Shown here: piece by piece, positions 43,014 to 51,822 of the stretch | Position numbering within the stretch: the first letter of the stretch is position 1 | Layout of the letters: each line of letters begins with the position of its first letter | Source: Brevibacillus fortis | GTDB taxonomy: Bacteria > Bacillota > Bacilli > Brevibacillales > Brevibacillaceae | DNA length: 64,000 bases | Assembly: GCF_003013395.1 (NCBI RefSeq) | Contig: NZ_PXZM01000003.1 | Location: forward strand, 310,001 to 374,000 | Reading direction: 5' to 3' | Made by a program: the position numbers and the translations under genes | Notes under the pieces: model-generated | What the model was told of the DNA's origin: nothing | Database searches by the model: none | Seen by the model: the letters and a program-made list of their open reading frames with translations, nothing else

Positions 43014-43850
43014 CTAACGGGCCGCATCGAATTTATTGATTTTCCATTGCAAGTAGTTAATGATCAAAAGCATGACAAAGGAAATCACCAGCATGACGGT
43101 TGCGATTGCCGTAGCGCCTGCATAGTCAAACTGTTCCAGCTTGGTCATAATCAAAAGGGGCACAATCTCTGTTTTCAGCGGCATGTTCCCGGAGATAAAT
43201 ACGACAGAGCCATACTCTCCCAGTGCTCTGGCAAAGGCGAGCGCAAAACCCGTAATGATCGCCGGTAACAGATGCGGCAAAACCACACGCCAAAATGTAT
43301 TCCATCGGGTAGCGCCCAACGTAGCCGCTGCTTCTTCCATTTGCAAATCCCAATCCTGCAACACAGGCTGGACGGTTCTGACGACGAAAGGAAGACCGAT
43401 GAACGTTAGTGCGACCCATATGCCGATGGGGGTGTACGCTACCTTGATCCCCCACTCCGCCAAGTACTGCCCGATCCAGCCATTTTCAGCGTAGATAGAA
43501 GTCAGGGCAATCCCGCCTACAGCGGTAGGTAAAGCAAATGGCAGATCAACAATGCCGTCAATGATCCGCTTCCCCGCAAACTGATACCGAACCAACACCC
43601 ATGCCACCAAGACTCCGAACACCGCATTCAGACAAGCCGCAAAGAAAGAAGTCATAATACTCACACGAATGGAGGCAAGGACCCTCGTATCCATGATCGT
43701 CCCAATGAATTGCTCCCAACTCATGGTCGACGCTTTTAAAAACAAGACAGACAGAGGGATCAGCACCAGAAGACTCAGGTAGATGATTGTATAGCCCATG
43801 GTCATGCCAAAGCCTGGCAAAAACCCTCTTGTGCTCAGTGATTTTCTCAT
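43014..43850 (-). CDS. cysT: sulfate ABC transporter permease CysT
   Basis: Permease of 278 residues. EAA loop AAATLGATRWNTFWRVVLPHLLPA, then GFALAFARALGEYGSVVFISGNMP, the CysT/CysU hallmark, and VDLPFALPTAVGGIAL before it. ATG at 43850 follows GAGGAG, 30 bp after the binding-protein stop. It pairs with CysW in the membrane. Confidence 0.92.
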   Translation of the reverse strand: MRKSLSTRGFLPGFGMTMGYTIIYLSLLVLIPLSVLFLKASTMSWEQFIGTIMDTRVLASIRVSIMTSFFAACLNAVFGVLVAWVLVRYQFAGKRIIDGIVDLPFALPTAVGGIALTSIYAENGWIGQYLAEWGIKVAYTPIGIWVALTFIGLPFVVRTVQPVLQDWDLQMEEAAATLGATRWNTFWRVVLPHLLPAIITGFALAFARALGEYGSVVFISGNMPLKTEIVPLLIMTKLEQFDYAGATAIATVMLVISFVMLLIINYLQWKINKFDAAR

Positions 43851-43880
43851 GAAGGTAACTCCTCTGAGGAAAGTGTAGGT

Positions 43881-44942
43881 CTATGGTTTATAAAGTTGAT
43901 CGAAGACGCCTTGATCGGCAAAATGAGTCTTTTGTGCTTTCGTCCAACCACCAAACAACTCATCGATGGTAAACAATTTGATTTCGGGGAATGCGGGTGT
44001 ATGTGCTTGGAGCACTTCCTGCGAACGCGGGCGGTAGTAATGCTTGGCTGCGAGCTCTTGGCCTTTTTTCGTATACAGGAACTGGAGGTATGCTTCTGCT
44101 ACTTCTTTTGTCTTATGCTTGTCAGCGTATTTGTCAACGATGGTGACAGGCGGTTCAGCCAAAATGCTCAAGGATGGATTCACGATCTCAAACTTGTCTT
44201 TCCCTAGTTCATTGACAGCGAGATACGCTTCGTTTTCCCATGCAATCAGCACATCCCCAATGCCACGTTCGACAAAAGTAGTAGTCGAACCACGTGCCCC
44301 AGAATCGAGGACGGGTACATTTTTAAACAATTGTGCCACGAACTCTTGTGCCTTCGCTTCATCTCCCCCATTTGTCTTCAGGGCATAACCCCAGGCAGCC
44401 AAGTAATTCCATCTAGCTCCCCCAGAAGTTTTCGGGTTCGGTGTGATCACAGAGATACCAGGCTTGATCAAATCATCCCAATCTTTGATTTGCTTCGGAT
44501 TGCCTTTGCGCACGAGAAACACAATCGTGGAGGTGTAAGGCGAGCTGTTGTCCGAGAGCTTCTTTTGCCACTCGGCAGGAATCAGACCTCGTTCGGCAAG
44601 CGCGTCAATATCATAGGCGAGGGCAAGGGTGACTACATCTGCTTCCAAACCATCCATGACGGAACGGGATTGCTTGCCTGAACCGCCATGTGATTGCTTG
44701 ATCGTCACTGTTTGACCAGTCTTTTGTTGCCACTCTGAGGCAAACTCCTTGTTGATATCTTGATAAAACTCTCGCGTCGGATCGTAGGATACATTGAGCA
44801 GCTCTACCGTTGAGTTGCTGGCCGCTGCCCCATTACCTGTTTCTGCTGGTGCAGATGCCGAGCAGCCTGCCATAGCAGCTGCCAAAGCAACGATTCCTAC
44901 GCGTTGCAGGATCGTGTGGACCTTGCCTTTCGTGGTTTTCAT
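43881..44942 (-). CDS. sulfate-binding lipoprotein
   Basis: Extracellular sulfate-binding protein of 353 residues, the first gene of the importer operon. A basic start (MKTTKGK) and hydrophobic stretch end in the lipobox AMAGC, so it is membrane-anchored. Family segments: [52 protein letters not shown] and [21 protein letters not shown]. The last two carry the Ser/Gly-rich sulfate-binding loops. ATG at 44942 follows GGGTGAG/GAGGAG; the frame extends to 45101 through the promoter and is not used. It matches Sbp/CysP. Confidence 0.9.
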   Translation of the reverse strand: MKTTKGKVHTILQRVGIVALAAAMAGCSASAPAETGNGAAASNSTVELLNVSYDPTREFYQDINKEFASEWQQKTGQTVTIKQSHGGSGKQSRSVMDGLEADVVTLALAYDIDALAERGLIPAEWQKKLSDNSSPYTSTIVFLVRKGNPKQIKDWDDLIKPGISVITPNPKTSGGARWNYLAAWGYALKTNGGDEAKAQEFVAQLFKNVPVLDSGARGSTTTFVERGIGDVLIAWENEAYLAVNELGKDKFEIVNPSLSILAEPPVTIVDKYADKHKTKEVAEAYLQFLYTKKGQELAAKHYYRPRSQEVLQAHTPAFPEIKLFTIDELFGGWTKAQKTHFADQGVFDQLYKP

Positions 44943-44972
44943 ACAGCTCACCCTCACTCCTCTTCTTAATCT

Positions 44973-44996
44973 ATAGTATTTTACTCGGAATACTAT
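44973..44996. promoter_or_regulatory. dyad operator in the 5' region of the sulfate operon (CymR-like)
   Basis: Perfect inverted repeat ATAGTATT (44973-44980), eight-base spacer, AATACTAT (44989-44996). It begins right at the expected transcription start. The TCGGAATA part resembles the GGAAT core of CymR sites, the Rrf2-type cysteine repressor of Firmicutes. Confidence 0.5.
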
Positions 44997-45006
44997 GTTA
45001 TTGATG

Positions 45007-45034
45007 ATTATACCTGCCTTTTTAATCCTGTCAA
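45007..45034 (-). promoter_or_regulatory. sigma-A promoter of the sulfate importer operon
   Basis: Minus strand TTGACA (45034-45029), 16-base spacer, TATAAT (45012-45007): both hexamers are perfect. Predicted start near 45000, leaving a 5' leader of about 58 bases. Confidence 0.85.
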
Positions 45035-45121
45035 CGCTATTTCCATCTACCCTATGCTGGGCAGGTAGGCCACGTTCAAATGATACTTGCCCATCCAGCA
45101 AATTTGGGCACGCCCGTTTTC

Positions 45122-45153
45122 AAAAAAATAGCCTTCCCGTTGAATGGGAAAGC
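45122..45153 (-). terminator. terminator after the FAD-dependent oxidoreductase gene
   Basis: AGCCTTCCC (45130-45138) pairs with GGGAAAGCT (45145-45153), one wobble; the minus strand continues ATTTTTTTG. Confidence 0.82.
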
Positions 45154-45162
45154 TGTTTTCGA

Positions 45163-46389
45163 TCAGACTGTAGCACTGGCATATTTCCTCCGGTCAAAAG
45201 CAAAAAGATCGGCGTCTGAATGACTTCCTTTTGTAATCAAATCACTGATGATTTGCGCGCCGATGGTCGAATAGACGGTTCCGTTCCCTCCGTAGCCTAG
45301 CGTGAACAAGCAATGCGGATAGCCTTCCTGCTCCCCAAACAGCGGGAGTCCGTCATGGGTATCGACAAAAGTCGCTCCCCAATAATATTCGGCTCGCATT
45401 GGAATCTGTGGAAATAACTCTTGAATTTTTGCAAGCAAATGATCGCGCTTCTTCAGACTTGATGCATCACTCTTTTTTAAGTCCTTCAACGGCTCATCAA
45501 GTCCTCCGACGATGATTCTCCCATCCGGACAAGTACGGATATACAGGTATGGACGGGCTGTTTCCCATATTAAGCATGCTTTCGGCCAGCCCGGAAACGC
45601 ATCTACTGGATTGGTTACGATGGAAAACGAGCTGGAAATCACGGCATTGGCATTGCGCTTCATAGATTGTGCCTCGTAGCCAGTGGCAAAAACGGCACGC
45701 CTACATTTGATTGTGTGCCCACTTTTGGTATAGACCAAAAGCCCTCCATCCTGCACTTTTTGATGGACGACTTCCGTGTTTTCGTATACACGCATCCCTT
45801 TTTTCACAGAGTGGGCGATCACACCGTTGGCAAATTTGTACGGATTGAGCTCCGCATCTCCCTTGGAATAAATAGCTCCTTCCTTCGAAAAGGAGAATTG
45901 CTTTTCTATATCTGGTCGCTCAAAATACGTTACGGGAAAGCCGTACTTCTTCAATAACTGGTACTCTGTCCGCAAGCTCTCCGCATCCGCTGGTTCGCTG
46001 GCATAGTACAAGCTGTCACGCCTTATGTAATCTGGAGACAGGTCTAGCTGCCCAGAAATTTGTTCCAATTCATCAACTGCCTGCCGCGTCAGCTCGTAAA
46101 AACGCCCCCCTTTTTGTTCACCGAATGAATGGATGCAAGCGGTCAAAGTCTTATCGTTGCATATTTGCAGCAAACCCGTGTTAGCACTGCTGCTGCCTTC
46201 ACTAATCCTCCGTTTATCCACAAGGATTACATCCACCTCATGCTGCTTGAGATAATAGGAAACGAGCGCACCTGCCTCACCGCCACCAATGATCAGTACA
46301 TCACACTTTACGTCCTCCGTTAGAGAGGGGTATCGGAGTGGGGCTGGCAATGTTTCTGGCCAATAGAGTTTACCGGTCACAATATTCAT
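45163..46389 (-). CDS. FAD-dependent oxidoreductase (glycine/D-amino acid oxidase family)
   Basis: DAO-family flavoenzyme of 408 residues. The FAD-binding Rossmann motif CDVLIIGGGEAGALVSYYL is at about residues 29-47, the second dinucleotide region at VFATGYEAQ, and the C-terminal GYGGNGTVYSTIGAQII closes the FAD site. The ALVSYYL/GLLQ pattern resembles oxidases acting on secondary amines or gamma-glutamyl-polyamines. It stands alone, convergent with the sulfate operon promoter region. ATG at 46389 is the only good start; no strong SD is visible. Substrate unknown. Confidence 0.8.
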   Translation of the reverse strand: MNIVTGKLYWPETLPAPLRYPSLTEDVKCDVLIIGGGEAGALVSYYLKQHEVDVILVDKRRISEGSSSANTGLLQICNDKTLTACIHSFGEQKGGRFYELTRQAVDELEQISGQLDLSPDYIRRDSLYYASEPADAESLRTEYQLLKKYGFPVTYFERPDIEKQFSFSKEGAIYSKGDAELNPYKFANGVIAHSVKKGMRVYENTEVVHQKVQDGGLLVYTKSGHTIKCRRAVFATGYEAQSMKRNANAVISSSFSIVTNPVDAFPGWPKACLIWETARPYLYIRTCPDGRIIVGGLDEPLKDLKKSDASSLKKRDHLLAKIQELFPQIPMRAEYYWGATFVDTHDGLPLFGEQEGYPHCLFTLGYGGNGTVYSTIGAQIISDLITKGSHSDADLFAFDRRKYASATV

Positions 46390-46538
46390 CAGAATGTCCC
46401 CTCAGGCTGAAAGTATCCAAATGCGGACCCTACTTACATTCTCAACCATAGGATAACCAACACGCCAGCAGGCATCCTCCCCTATCGCACAATTCATTGG
46501 TTATACGTTATGATGGGTGACAGAAGGAGTGATTGTGC

Positions 46539-46841
46539 TTGACTACGGTATACGTAAAGCTTCCGCATGAACATGCAGTTGTTCGTGAAATCGCTGAGAC
46601 GGTTGAATTACAGGAGCTGGTGGGTGGTGATTACGAGGTAGTGGAGGATGACCATCTAGAGGGAATCTCCCTTGTTGTGAATGAAGATGCGCGCGGGGTA
46701 CAAGCAAATAATTTCCCCATCACATCAGATGGGTTTTTAGACTGGGTCTATGGACCTTGCGTATTCGTCAAAGCAGATGGACGTTCGCTGACCGATGACG
46801 ACCTTACGAGAATTCAGCAGTTTTTATCCTCCAAAGGATAA
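46539..46841 (+). CDS. hypothetical protein, 100 residues
   Basis: Soluble acidic protein. The start is TTG at 46539 with GAAGGAG nine bases upstream (a TTG two codons earlier is an alternative). The N-terminal half alternates short strands (TTVYVKLPHEHAVVREI) with an acidic middle (GGDYEVVEDDHLEG), then FPITSDGFLDWVYGPCVFVKADGR. No domain recognised. It is followed by a terminator and is divergent from the FAD oxidase. Confidence 0.62.
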   Translation: MTTVYVKLPHEHAVVREIAETVELQELVGGDYEVVEDDHLEGISLVVNEDARGVQANNFPITSDGFLDWVYGPCVFVKADGRSLTDDDLTRIQQFLSSKG

Positions 46842-46859
46842 GGGCGTGACCAAAACAAT

Positions 46860-46892
46860 GACCCCTGACGTATGATCAGGGGTCTTGCCTTT
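46860..46892. terminator. bidirectional terminator between the 100-residue gene and dut
   Basis: GACCCCTGA (46860-46868) pairs perfectly with TCAGGGGTC (46876-46884); a T-rich tail follows on the plus strand. Confidence 0.8.
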
Positions 46893-46913
46893 TCACTACA
46901 TATGCACTAGCCC

Positions 46914-47450
46914 TTAGCCCTTAATACCGCTGCTGCCGAAGCCGCCCGCACCTCTTTCCGTCTCATCCAGCTCATCGACTACTTCAAATTGCGCGACTGG
47001 AACGATTGCAATCACGCCCTGTGCAATCCGATCCCCTTTTTTGATCAAGTAGCTATGTGCATCGACTTCTTGTTCAACAGTTACTTCGTTTTCGCCAGCG
47101 CCCAGACATACCTGGCCACTTTTTCCGGATGCGATCCGAATGTTATCGATCAGTACGCATACTTCACCGCGATAGCCTGCATCAACAGTCCCTGGTGCAT
47201 TGGACAAGCGCAGCTTAGTTTTTGCACTGATCCCGGAACGAGGACGCACTTGCAATTCAAATCCTTCTGGAAGCGCGAACGCCAAACCAGTTGGAACTTT
47301 TGCGGATTGTCCAGGGGCAATCAATGTATCCTCTACCGCGACCAGATCAAAGCCCGCATCCATTGCTCTCGCATACGCTGGGATCACGGCGTCTTGGTGG
47401 AGCTTTTTAATTTTCACCTGTGTAACCAGGCGCTCATTTGTCATGTTCAT
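46914..47450 (-). CDS. dut: dUTP diphosphatase (trimeric dUTPase)
   Basis: Hydrolyses dUTP to dUMP and pyrophosphate. All five motifs are present: DAGFDL (31-36), RPRSGIS (69-75), GTVDAGYRGEV (87-97), KKGDRIAQGVI (137-147) and the flexible C-terminal RGAGGFGSSG (166-175). At 178 residues it is about 30 longer than usual, because an extra segment lies at about 104-133 between motifs 3 and 4 (SGKSGQVCLGAGENEVTVEQ). Similar insertions occur in some phage dUTPases. ATG at 47450 follows GAGGAGAG. Confidence 0.92.
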   Translation of the reverse strand: MNMTNERLVTQVKIKKLHQDAVIPAYARAMDAGFDLVAVEDTLIAPGQSAKVPTGLAFALPEGFELQVRPRSGISAKTKLRLSNAPGTVDAGYRGEVCVLIDNIRIASGKSGQVCLGAGENEVTVEQEVDAHSYLIKKGDRIAQGVIAIVPVAQFEVVDELDETERGAGGFGSSGIKG

Positions 47451-47588
47451 GTAATGTCTCTCCTCTATAGCCTGTCAACTGAATACCATTCATAGTGTAC
47501 AAGATGCGTCCACTTCCAGCAAGAAGCACAGAATTTCATAAAAGCCTCACAAATCCCTTTCTTTTTCAGCGATTTTAACAATGGAATG

Positions 47589-47597
47589 TGATATAAT
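47589..47597 (+). promoter_or_regulatory. extended -10 promoter of trhO
   Basis: TGA-TATAAT (hexamer 47592-47597), 51 bases before the TTG start. The -35 region is weak, but the TGn extension compensates. Confidence 0.55.
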
Positions 47598-47647
47598 CAC
47601 CGTTGCATCTAACAATCACAATTGAAAAAGAAAGGTGGAATTGTACC

Positions 47648-48592
47648 TTGCAAGTACAAAAACCATATCGCATTTTGTTGTATTACAAGTATACTCCTAT
47701 TGAAAATTATGAGGAGTACGCAGCCGAGCACTTGCAATTTTGCAAGGATAACGGGCTGAAAGGGCGGATTATCGTAGCCCCGGAAGGCATTAATGGAACC
47801 GTATCCGGTACGATTGAACAAACCGACGCCTACATGGAATATGTGCGAAAAGATCCACGTTTTAGTGATATGTGGTTTAAAATAGATGAGTCGGAAGAAC
47901 ATTCGTTCAAAAAAATGTTTGTGCGCCCGAAAAAAGAGCTTGTAACCTGGCGTTTGGAGGAGGATGTTGATCCGAATAAACTAGTCGGCACCTATCTGAA
48001 TCCAAAAGAATGGTACGAAATGATGCAGGAAGAAGACGTCGTGATCCTTGACGGTCGCAACTACTACGAATACGATTTGGGACATTTCCGTGGTGCGATT
48101 CGCCCTGAAGTGGATTCATCCCGTGAGTTCCCTGAGTGGATTCGTGAAAACATGAGCCAATTCAAGGATAAAAAAGTCCTCACCTATTGCACTGGCGGTA
48201 TTCGTTGCGAAAAGCTGACAGGTGTATTCCTGCAACAAGGTTTTGAAAATGTTTACCATCTTGAGGGCGGGATTGTCACGTATGGAAAAGATCCGGAAGT
48301 CCAAGGACGTCTGTGGGATGGAAAGTGCTACGTGTTTGACGAGCGCATCTCCGTACCGATCAACCATACAGAAGAAGACGTCGTCATCGGTCGTTGCCAT
48401 TACTGCGGTACCGTTGAAGACCGTTATCTCAACTGCGCGAACCCATTCTGCAACAAACAGCACTTCTGCTGCCCAGAATGTGAGACAAAATACAAGCGTT
48501 CTTGCTCCGACGAATGCCGCGAGCACCCTCGCAACCGTTATGTAGAAGCGGAAGAAACAGCGAAGCTGGAAGCTGCTGGATCAAACGCTTAA
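47648..48592 (+). CDS. trhO: tRNA uridine-34 5-hydroxylase TrhO (rhodanese domain)
   Basis: Makes 5-hydroxyuridine at the wobble position of tRNAs. The 314-residue protein has an N-terminal acylphosphatase-like domain ([35 protein letters not shown]), a rhodanese domain with active-site C181 in [13 protein letters not shown], and a C-terminal cysteine cluster ([21 protein letters not shown]) likely binding zinc. TTG at 47648 is chosen, with AAAGGTGG nine bases upstream, and fits the family N-terminus; the open frame from 47603 has no SD. It is monocistronic. Confidence 0.92.
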   Translation: MQVQKPYRILLYYKYTPIENYEEYAAEHLQFCKDNGLKGRIIVAPEGINGTVSGTIEQTDAYMEYVRKDPRFSDMWFKIDESEEHSFKKMFVRPKKELVTWRLEEDVDPNKLVGTYLNPKEWYEMMQEEDVVILDGRNYYEYDLGHFRGAIRPEVDSSREFPEWIRENMSQFKDKKVLTYCTGGIRCEKLTGVFLQQGFENVYHLEGGIVTYGKDPEVQGRLWDGKCYVFDERISVPINHTEEDVVIGRCHYCGTVEDRYLNCANPFCNKQHFCCPECETKYKRSCSDECREHPRNRYVEAEETAKLEAAGSNA

Positions 48593-48606
48593 TCATACAC
48601 GTACGA

Positions 48607-48644
48607 ACAAGCTGATTCTTTCATAGAGTCAGCTTGTTTTTTTA
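48607..48644 (+). terminator. terminator after trhO
   Basis: ACAAGCTGA (48607-48615) pairs perfectly with TCAGCTTGT (48629-48637), followed by TTTTTTT. Confidence 0.92.
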
Positions 48645-48734
48645 TAGGCAAAAGGTTCACACTCCCCTCTCTTTCCCTTTACCTGAATTTGGTACTATAA
48701 TAAAAATCAAATCATTCGAAAAAGGGGATACATT

Positions 48735-50186
48735 ATGTCGTTGATTCATGATACGAGCATTCTCGACTGGCAAACTGCAATGACAGAAGGACAGACAACT
48801 TCCCGTGAATTAACGCTCGCCTTTTTACAGCGAATTGCCACTTACGATAAACAAGGCATCCGAATCAATGCCATTAGTGAACTGAATCCAGATGCACTGG
48901 CGATCGCAGAGTCCCTCGATCGGGAACGAACGGTGTCAGGCAGTCGCGGGCCGCTTCACGGCATCCCTGTACTGATCAAGGATAACATTGCGACTTCTGA
49001 CAAGATGCACACGACGGCAGGAGCTCTTGCTCTATCGGATGCGTTTGCTTCTGCGGATGCATTTGTTGTGGCGAAGCTTCGAGAAGCAGGTGCCGTCCTT
49101 TTAGGGAAAACAAATCTTACCGAATGGGCTAACTTTGTCTCCAATGACATGCCAGATGGCTACAGCTCGCGCGGTGGACAAGTATTGAATCCATATGGCC
49201 CTGGTGTACTCGATGTAGGCGGGTCTAGCTCAGGTTCTGCTGCTGCGATTGCCGCAGGATTTGCTGTTGTGGCAGTCGGTACGGAGACTTCCGGGTCGAT
49301 TCTCCACCCAGCGGAGCACAATTCGCTCGTGGGAATCAAACCTACTGTTGGTTTAATCAGCCGTTCGGGTATCATCCCGATTTCCCATAGCCAAGACACA
49401 GCTGGACCCATAGCGAGAACCGTGGCAGATGCAGCTATTTTGCTTGGCTCCCTAACTGGTGTAGATGCAAATGATCCGGTGACAGGAAAAAGCGATGGTC
49501 TTACACATACCGATTACCTCCCCTTCCTCCATGCAGATGGATTGCAGAGTGCGCGTATCGGCGTTGTACGCTCCAGATTTTTGGCTGAGTGCGAAGACGA
49601 AGAAATCGCCTTGTATGAAGCGGCTATTGAAAAACTCAAAGAGGCTGGCGCAACTGTCATAGATGCCGTTACCATTCCGACAGAAAATGCGGACTGGGAC
49701 AGACATGTTCTCGTGCATGAATTCAAGGTCGGTGTAAACGCGTACTTAAAAACCTTACCAGCCTCTTACCCGATCCGCTCCCTACAGGATGTCATTGCTT
49801 TTAATCGGGCACATGCGGAACAAGCCCTGCTTTATGGGCAGGAGCTGCTGGAAGAATCCGAGCAAACAAGTGGTACGCTGACAGAGCCGGAGTATCTGGC
49901 AAATCGCCTGTTCAATTTGGAAATGTCACAGAAACAAGGTCTTGTTGCTGTCATGAAGGAGCATCAACTCGATGCACTCTTGTACCCCGGCAGTACGGGT
50001 TATGCTATCCCGGCCAAGGCGGGTTACCCTTCGATTACGGTTCCTGCCGGCTATACTTCCGCGGGCAAGCCATTTGGCATCATGCTGACGGGATTGGCAT
50101 TCCAGGAGCCTACTCTCCTTCGCCTTGCCTACGCTTATGAGCAAGCAACTCGACTGCGTGTAGCTCCGAATATGTCCACAGCGTAG
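48735..50186 (+). CDS. amidase signature family protein
   Basis: Amidase of 483 residues with the Ser-cisSer-Lys triad: K82 in VLIKDNIAT, cis-Ser S164 in GGSSSGSAAA and nucleophile S188 in GTETSGSILHP. It lacks the GatB/GatC partners nearby, so it is a stand-alone amidase hydrolysing a small amide rather than the tRNA amidotransferase subunit. The C-terminal part contains YPGSTGYAIPAKAGYPSITVPAGY. ATG at 48735 follows AAAGGGG; a TATAAT lies at 48696. Substrate unknown. Confidence 0.85.
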   Translation: MSLIHDTSILDWQTAMTEGQTTSRELTLAFLQRIATYDKQGIRINAISELNPDALAIAESLDRERTVSGSRGPLHGIPVLIKDNIATSDKMHTTAGALALSDAFASADAFVVAKLREAGAVLLGKTNLTEWANFVSNDMPDGYSSRGGQVLNPYGPGVLDVGGSSSGSAAAIAAGFAVVAVGTETSGSILHPAEHNSLVGIKPTVGLISRSGIIPISHSQDTAGPIARTVADAAILLGSLTGVDANDPVTGKSDGLTHTDYLPFLHADGLQSARIGVVRSRFLAECEDEEIALYEAAIEKLKEAGATVIDAVTIPTENADWDRHVLVHEFKVGVNAYLKTLPASYPIRSLQDVIAFNRAHAEQALLYGQELLEESEQTSGTLTEPEYLANRLFNLEMSQKQGLVAVMKEHQLDALLYPGSTGYAIPAKAGYPSITVPAGYTSAGKPFGIMLTGLAFQEPTLLRLAYAYEQATRLRVAPNMSTA

Positions 50187-50209
50187 AGGAAGTACTCGCC
50201 TATCCAGCA

Positions 50210-50246
50210 AAAAACGCATGAGACCTATTCAGGCCCATGCGTTTTT
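50210..50246. terminator. bidirectional terminator between amidase and the next gene
   Basis: AAAAACGCATG (50210-50220) pairs with CATGCGTTTTT (50236-50246), perfect 11-bp stem. Confidence 0.88.
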
Positions 50247-50252
50247 CCCTTT

Positions 50253-50702
50253 CTACATCGTCTTGCTCTCTTGCTCCGCTTTCCCGAGTCGGTCCTGGAA
50301 TAGCTTGCTCAATTGACCGATATTTACTTCCCATTCCTCATCCTTGTAATAGACAGTCGCTTTGGATTCGCCTTTTTTGCCTACGATACGAATACTCGTT
50401 GTCTTCACTTCATAGGTGCCATCTTCCTTGAAGGAAATATCGGCATCCTTAAGCTCTTTGTCCAATACCGGTGTAATCGTCTTATCGACGACTTCCTGTG
50501 TAGCTACGGCAGCTTGACGTCCCATTTGAATCACTTCTTCAGGACTGAATTGGAAAAACAACACGAGCACAACACCAATAATAGCGGCGAGTGAAATAAT
50601 TCGAATAATGCTCCGCACCACCCATTGGGCAGCCATAATGATGAGTATGATACCTAGCGCAATCGGCCAGTAATCTTTGATCAATTGAAGTATTTGGTCC
50701 AC
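50253..50702 (-). CDS. hypothetical membrane-anchored protein, 149 residues
   Basis: Two adjacent hydrophobic segments (about 12-28, IALGIILIIMAAQWVV, and 35-51, ISLAAIIGVVLVLFFQF) at the N-terminus, followed by a soluble domain of about 95 residues (TYEVKTTSIRIVGKKGES, ATVYYKDEEWEVNIG) with a likely beta fold. No family recognised. GTG at 50702 is preferred with GAAGGAGGG upstream. It may be an envelope or sporulation protein; no evidence settles this. Confidence 0.65.
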   Translation of the reverse strand: MDQILQLIKDYWPIALGIILIIMAAQWVVRSIIRIISLAAIIGVVLVLFFQFSPEEVIQMGRQAAVATQEVVDKTITPVLDKELKDADISFKEDGTYEVKTTSIRIVGKKGESKATVYYKDEEWEVNIGQLSKLFQDRLGKAEQESKTM

Positions 50703-50873
50703 GTTTATCCCTCCTTCGATTTCAGTCTCGCCAAAAATTGCCGAAACCAAATCTCCTTACAGAAAAAAACCGTCACAGCAATGCGGACGGAATCGCAAAA
50801 ATAGGTTGTCTCTCACTTATTCTCGTTAAAAAGGCAAACTCCTGCTCTCATTTTCAATCATTTTAAACGAATC

Positions 50874-50903
50874 TTGACATCATCTTCCTCTTTTATACAT
50901 AAT
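50874..50903 (+). promoter_or_regulatory. sigma-A promoter of the methyltransferase gene
   Basis: TTGACA (50874-50879), 18-base spacer, CATAAT (50898-50903); 35 bases before the ATG. Confidence 0.65.
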
Positions 50904-50938
50904 AGGAATCCGAAAAAAATAGAAACGGGTGGTATGGG

Positions 50939-51682
50939 ATGAAACAAAATCTATATGATCAACCGGATTTTTACCAGGACTATCAAAAACTCCGTCTGTC
51001 CGGTGAGTCGGAAAATGATATGATCGAACAGCCCGCCTTTCGCGGTTGTCTCCCCTCCCTAAAAGGATTGCGTGTACTCGACCTTGGATGTGGTGGCGGA
51101 CAGTTTGCTCGATACTGTGTAGAACAAGGCGCACGTGAAGTGATTGGTGTTGACCTCTCTCACAACATGCTGGAGTATGCCCGGACGAATAACCGTCATG
51201 AGAACATTCAGTATCTACATGGCTCCCTGGAGGACGTGGGGCTTGCCGATCATGACTACGATCTCATCACGAGCTCTCTCGTTATGGACTATGTTCATGA
51301 CTATGAGCACGTGATCAACAAAGTAAGCCGCGCCTTGCGCAGTGGAGGATATTTCGTTTACTCTACACTCCATCCGCATATTACCGCTCGCAAACAGGTC
51401 GAGGGTTGGGTACGTGACGAAGAAGGTAATAAGCATTTCTGGCCGTTGGACAACTATCTGGAGGACGGAGAACGAGAAATGCACATGATGAACGGCAGAA
51501 AGGCTCTTTTTTACCACCGCTCCATGTCTACTGCCGTCAATACGTTAATTCAGGCGGGGCTTACCCTGCAAGAGATCATCGAGCCGACTTGCACACCAGA
51601 AGGACTCCTCTTGCAGCCACATCAGATTTCAGAAGTAAGAAGGCCCACGTTTATTATTTTCAAGACGCAGAAGACTCTTTGA
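50939..51682 (+). CDS. class I SAM-dependent methyltransferase
   Basis: A 247-residue methyltransferase. Motif I is VLDLGCGGGQFARYCVEQGA (about 48-67), acidic motif at VIGVDLS, and post motifs at LITSSLVMDYVHDYEHVI. The fold is that of UbiE/COQ5-like or small-molecule methyltransferases. ATG at 50939 follows GGGTGG. It has its own promoter and terminator. The substrate is unknown. Confidence 0.82.
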   Translation: MKQNLYDQPDFYQDYQKLRLSGESENDMIEQPAFRGCLPSLKGLRVLDLGCGGGQFARYCVEQGAREVIGVDLSHNMLEYARTNNRHENIQYLHGSLEDVGLADHDYDLITSSLVMDYVHDYEHVINKVSRALRSGGYFVYSTLHPHITARKQVEGWVRDEEGNKHFWPLDNYLEDGEREMHMMNGRKALFYHRSMSTAVNTLIQAGLTLQEIIEPTCTPEGLLLQPHQISEVRRPTFIIFKTQKTL

Positions 51683-51694
51683 AATAAATGAACA

Positions 51695-51721
51695 AAAGCC
51701 CGGAGGAGTGATCCGGGCTTT
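51695..51721. terminator. terminator after the methyltransferase gene
   Basis: AAAGCCCGGA (51695-51704) pairs perfectly with TCCGGGCTTT (51712-51721). Confidence 0.88.
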
Positions 51722-51822
51722 ACTACGTTTTTATTAGTACTCAATTTGTTTACATAACAAATATTATGTCATTTAAAGACGCGAAATAAATACACGAAGC
51801 GAGAACTTTTTGTCGACTCATG

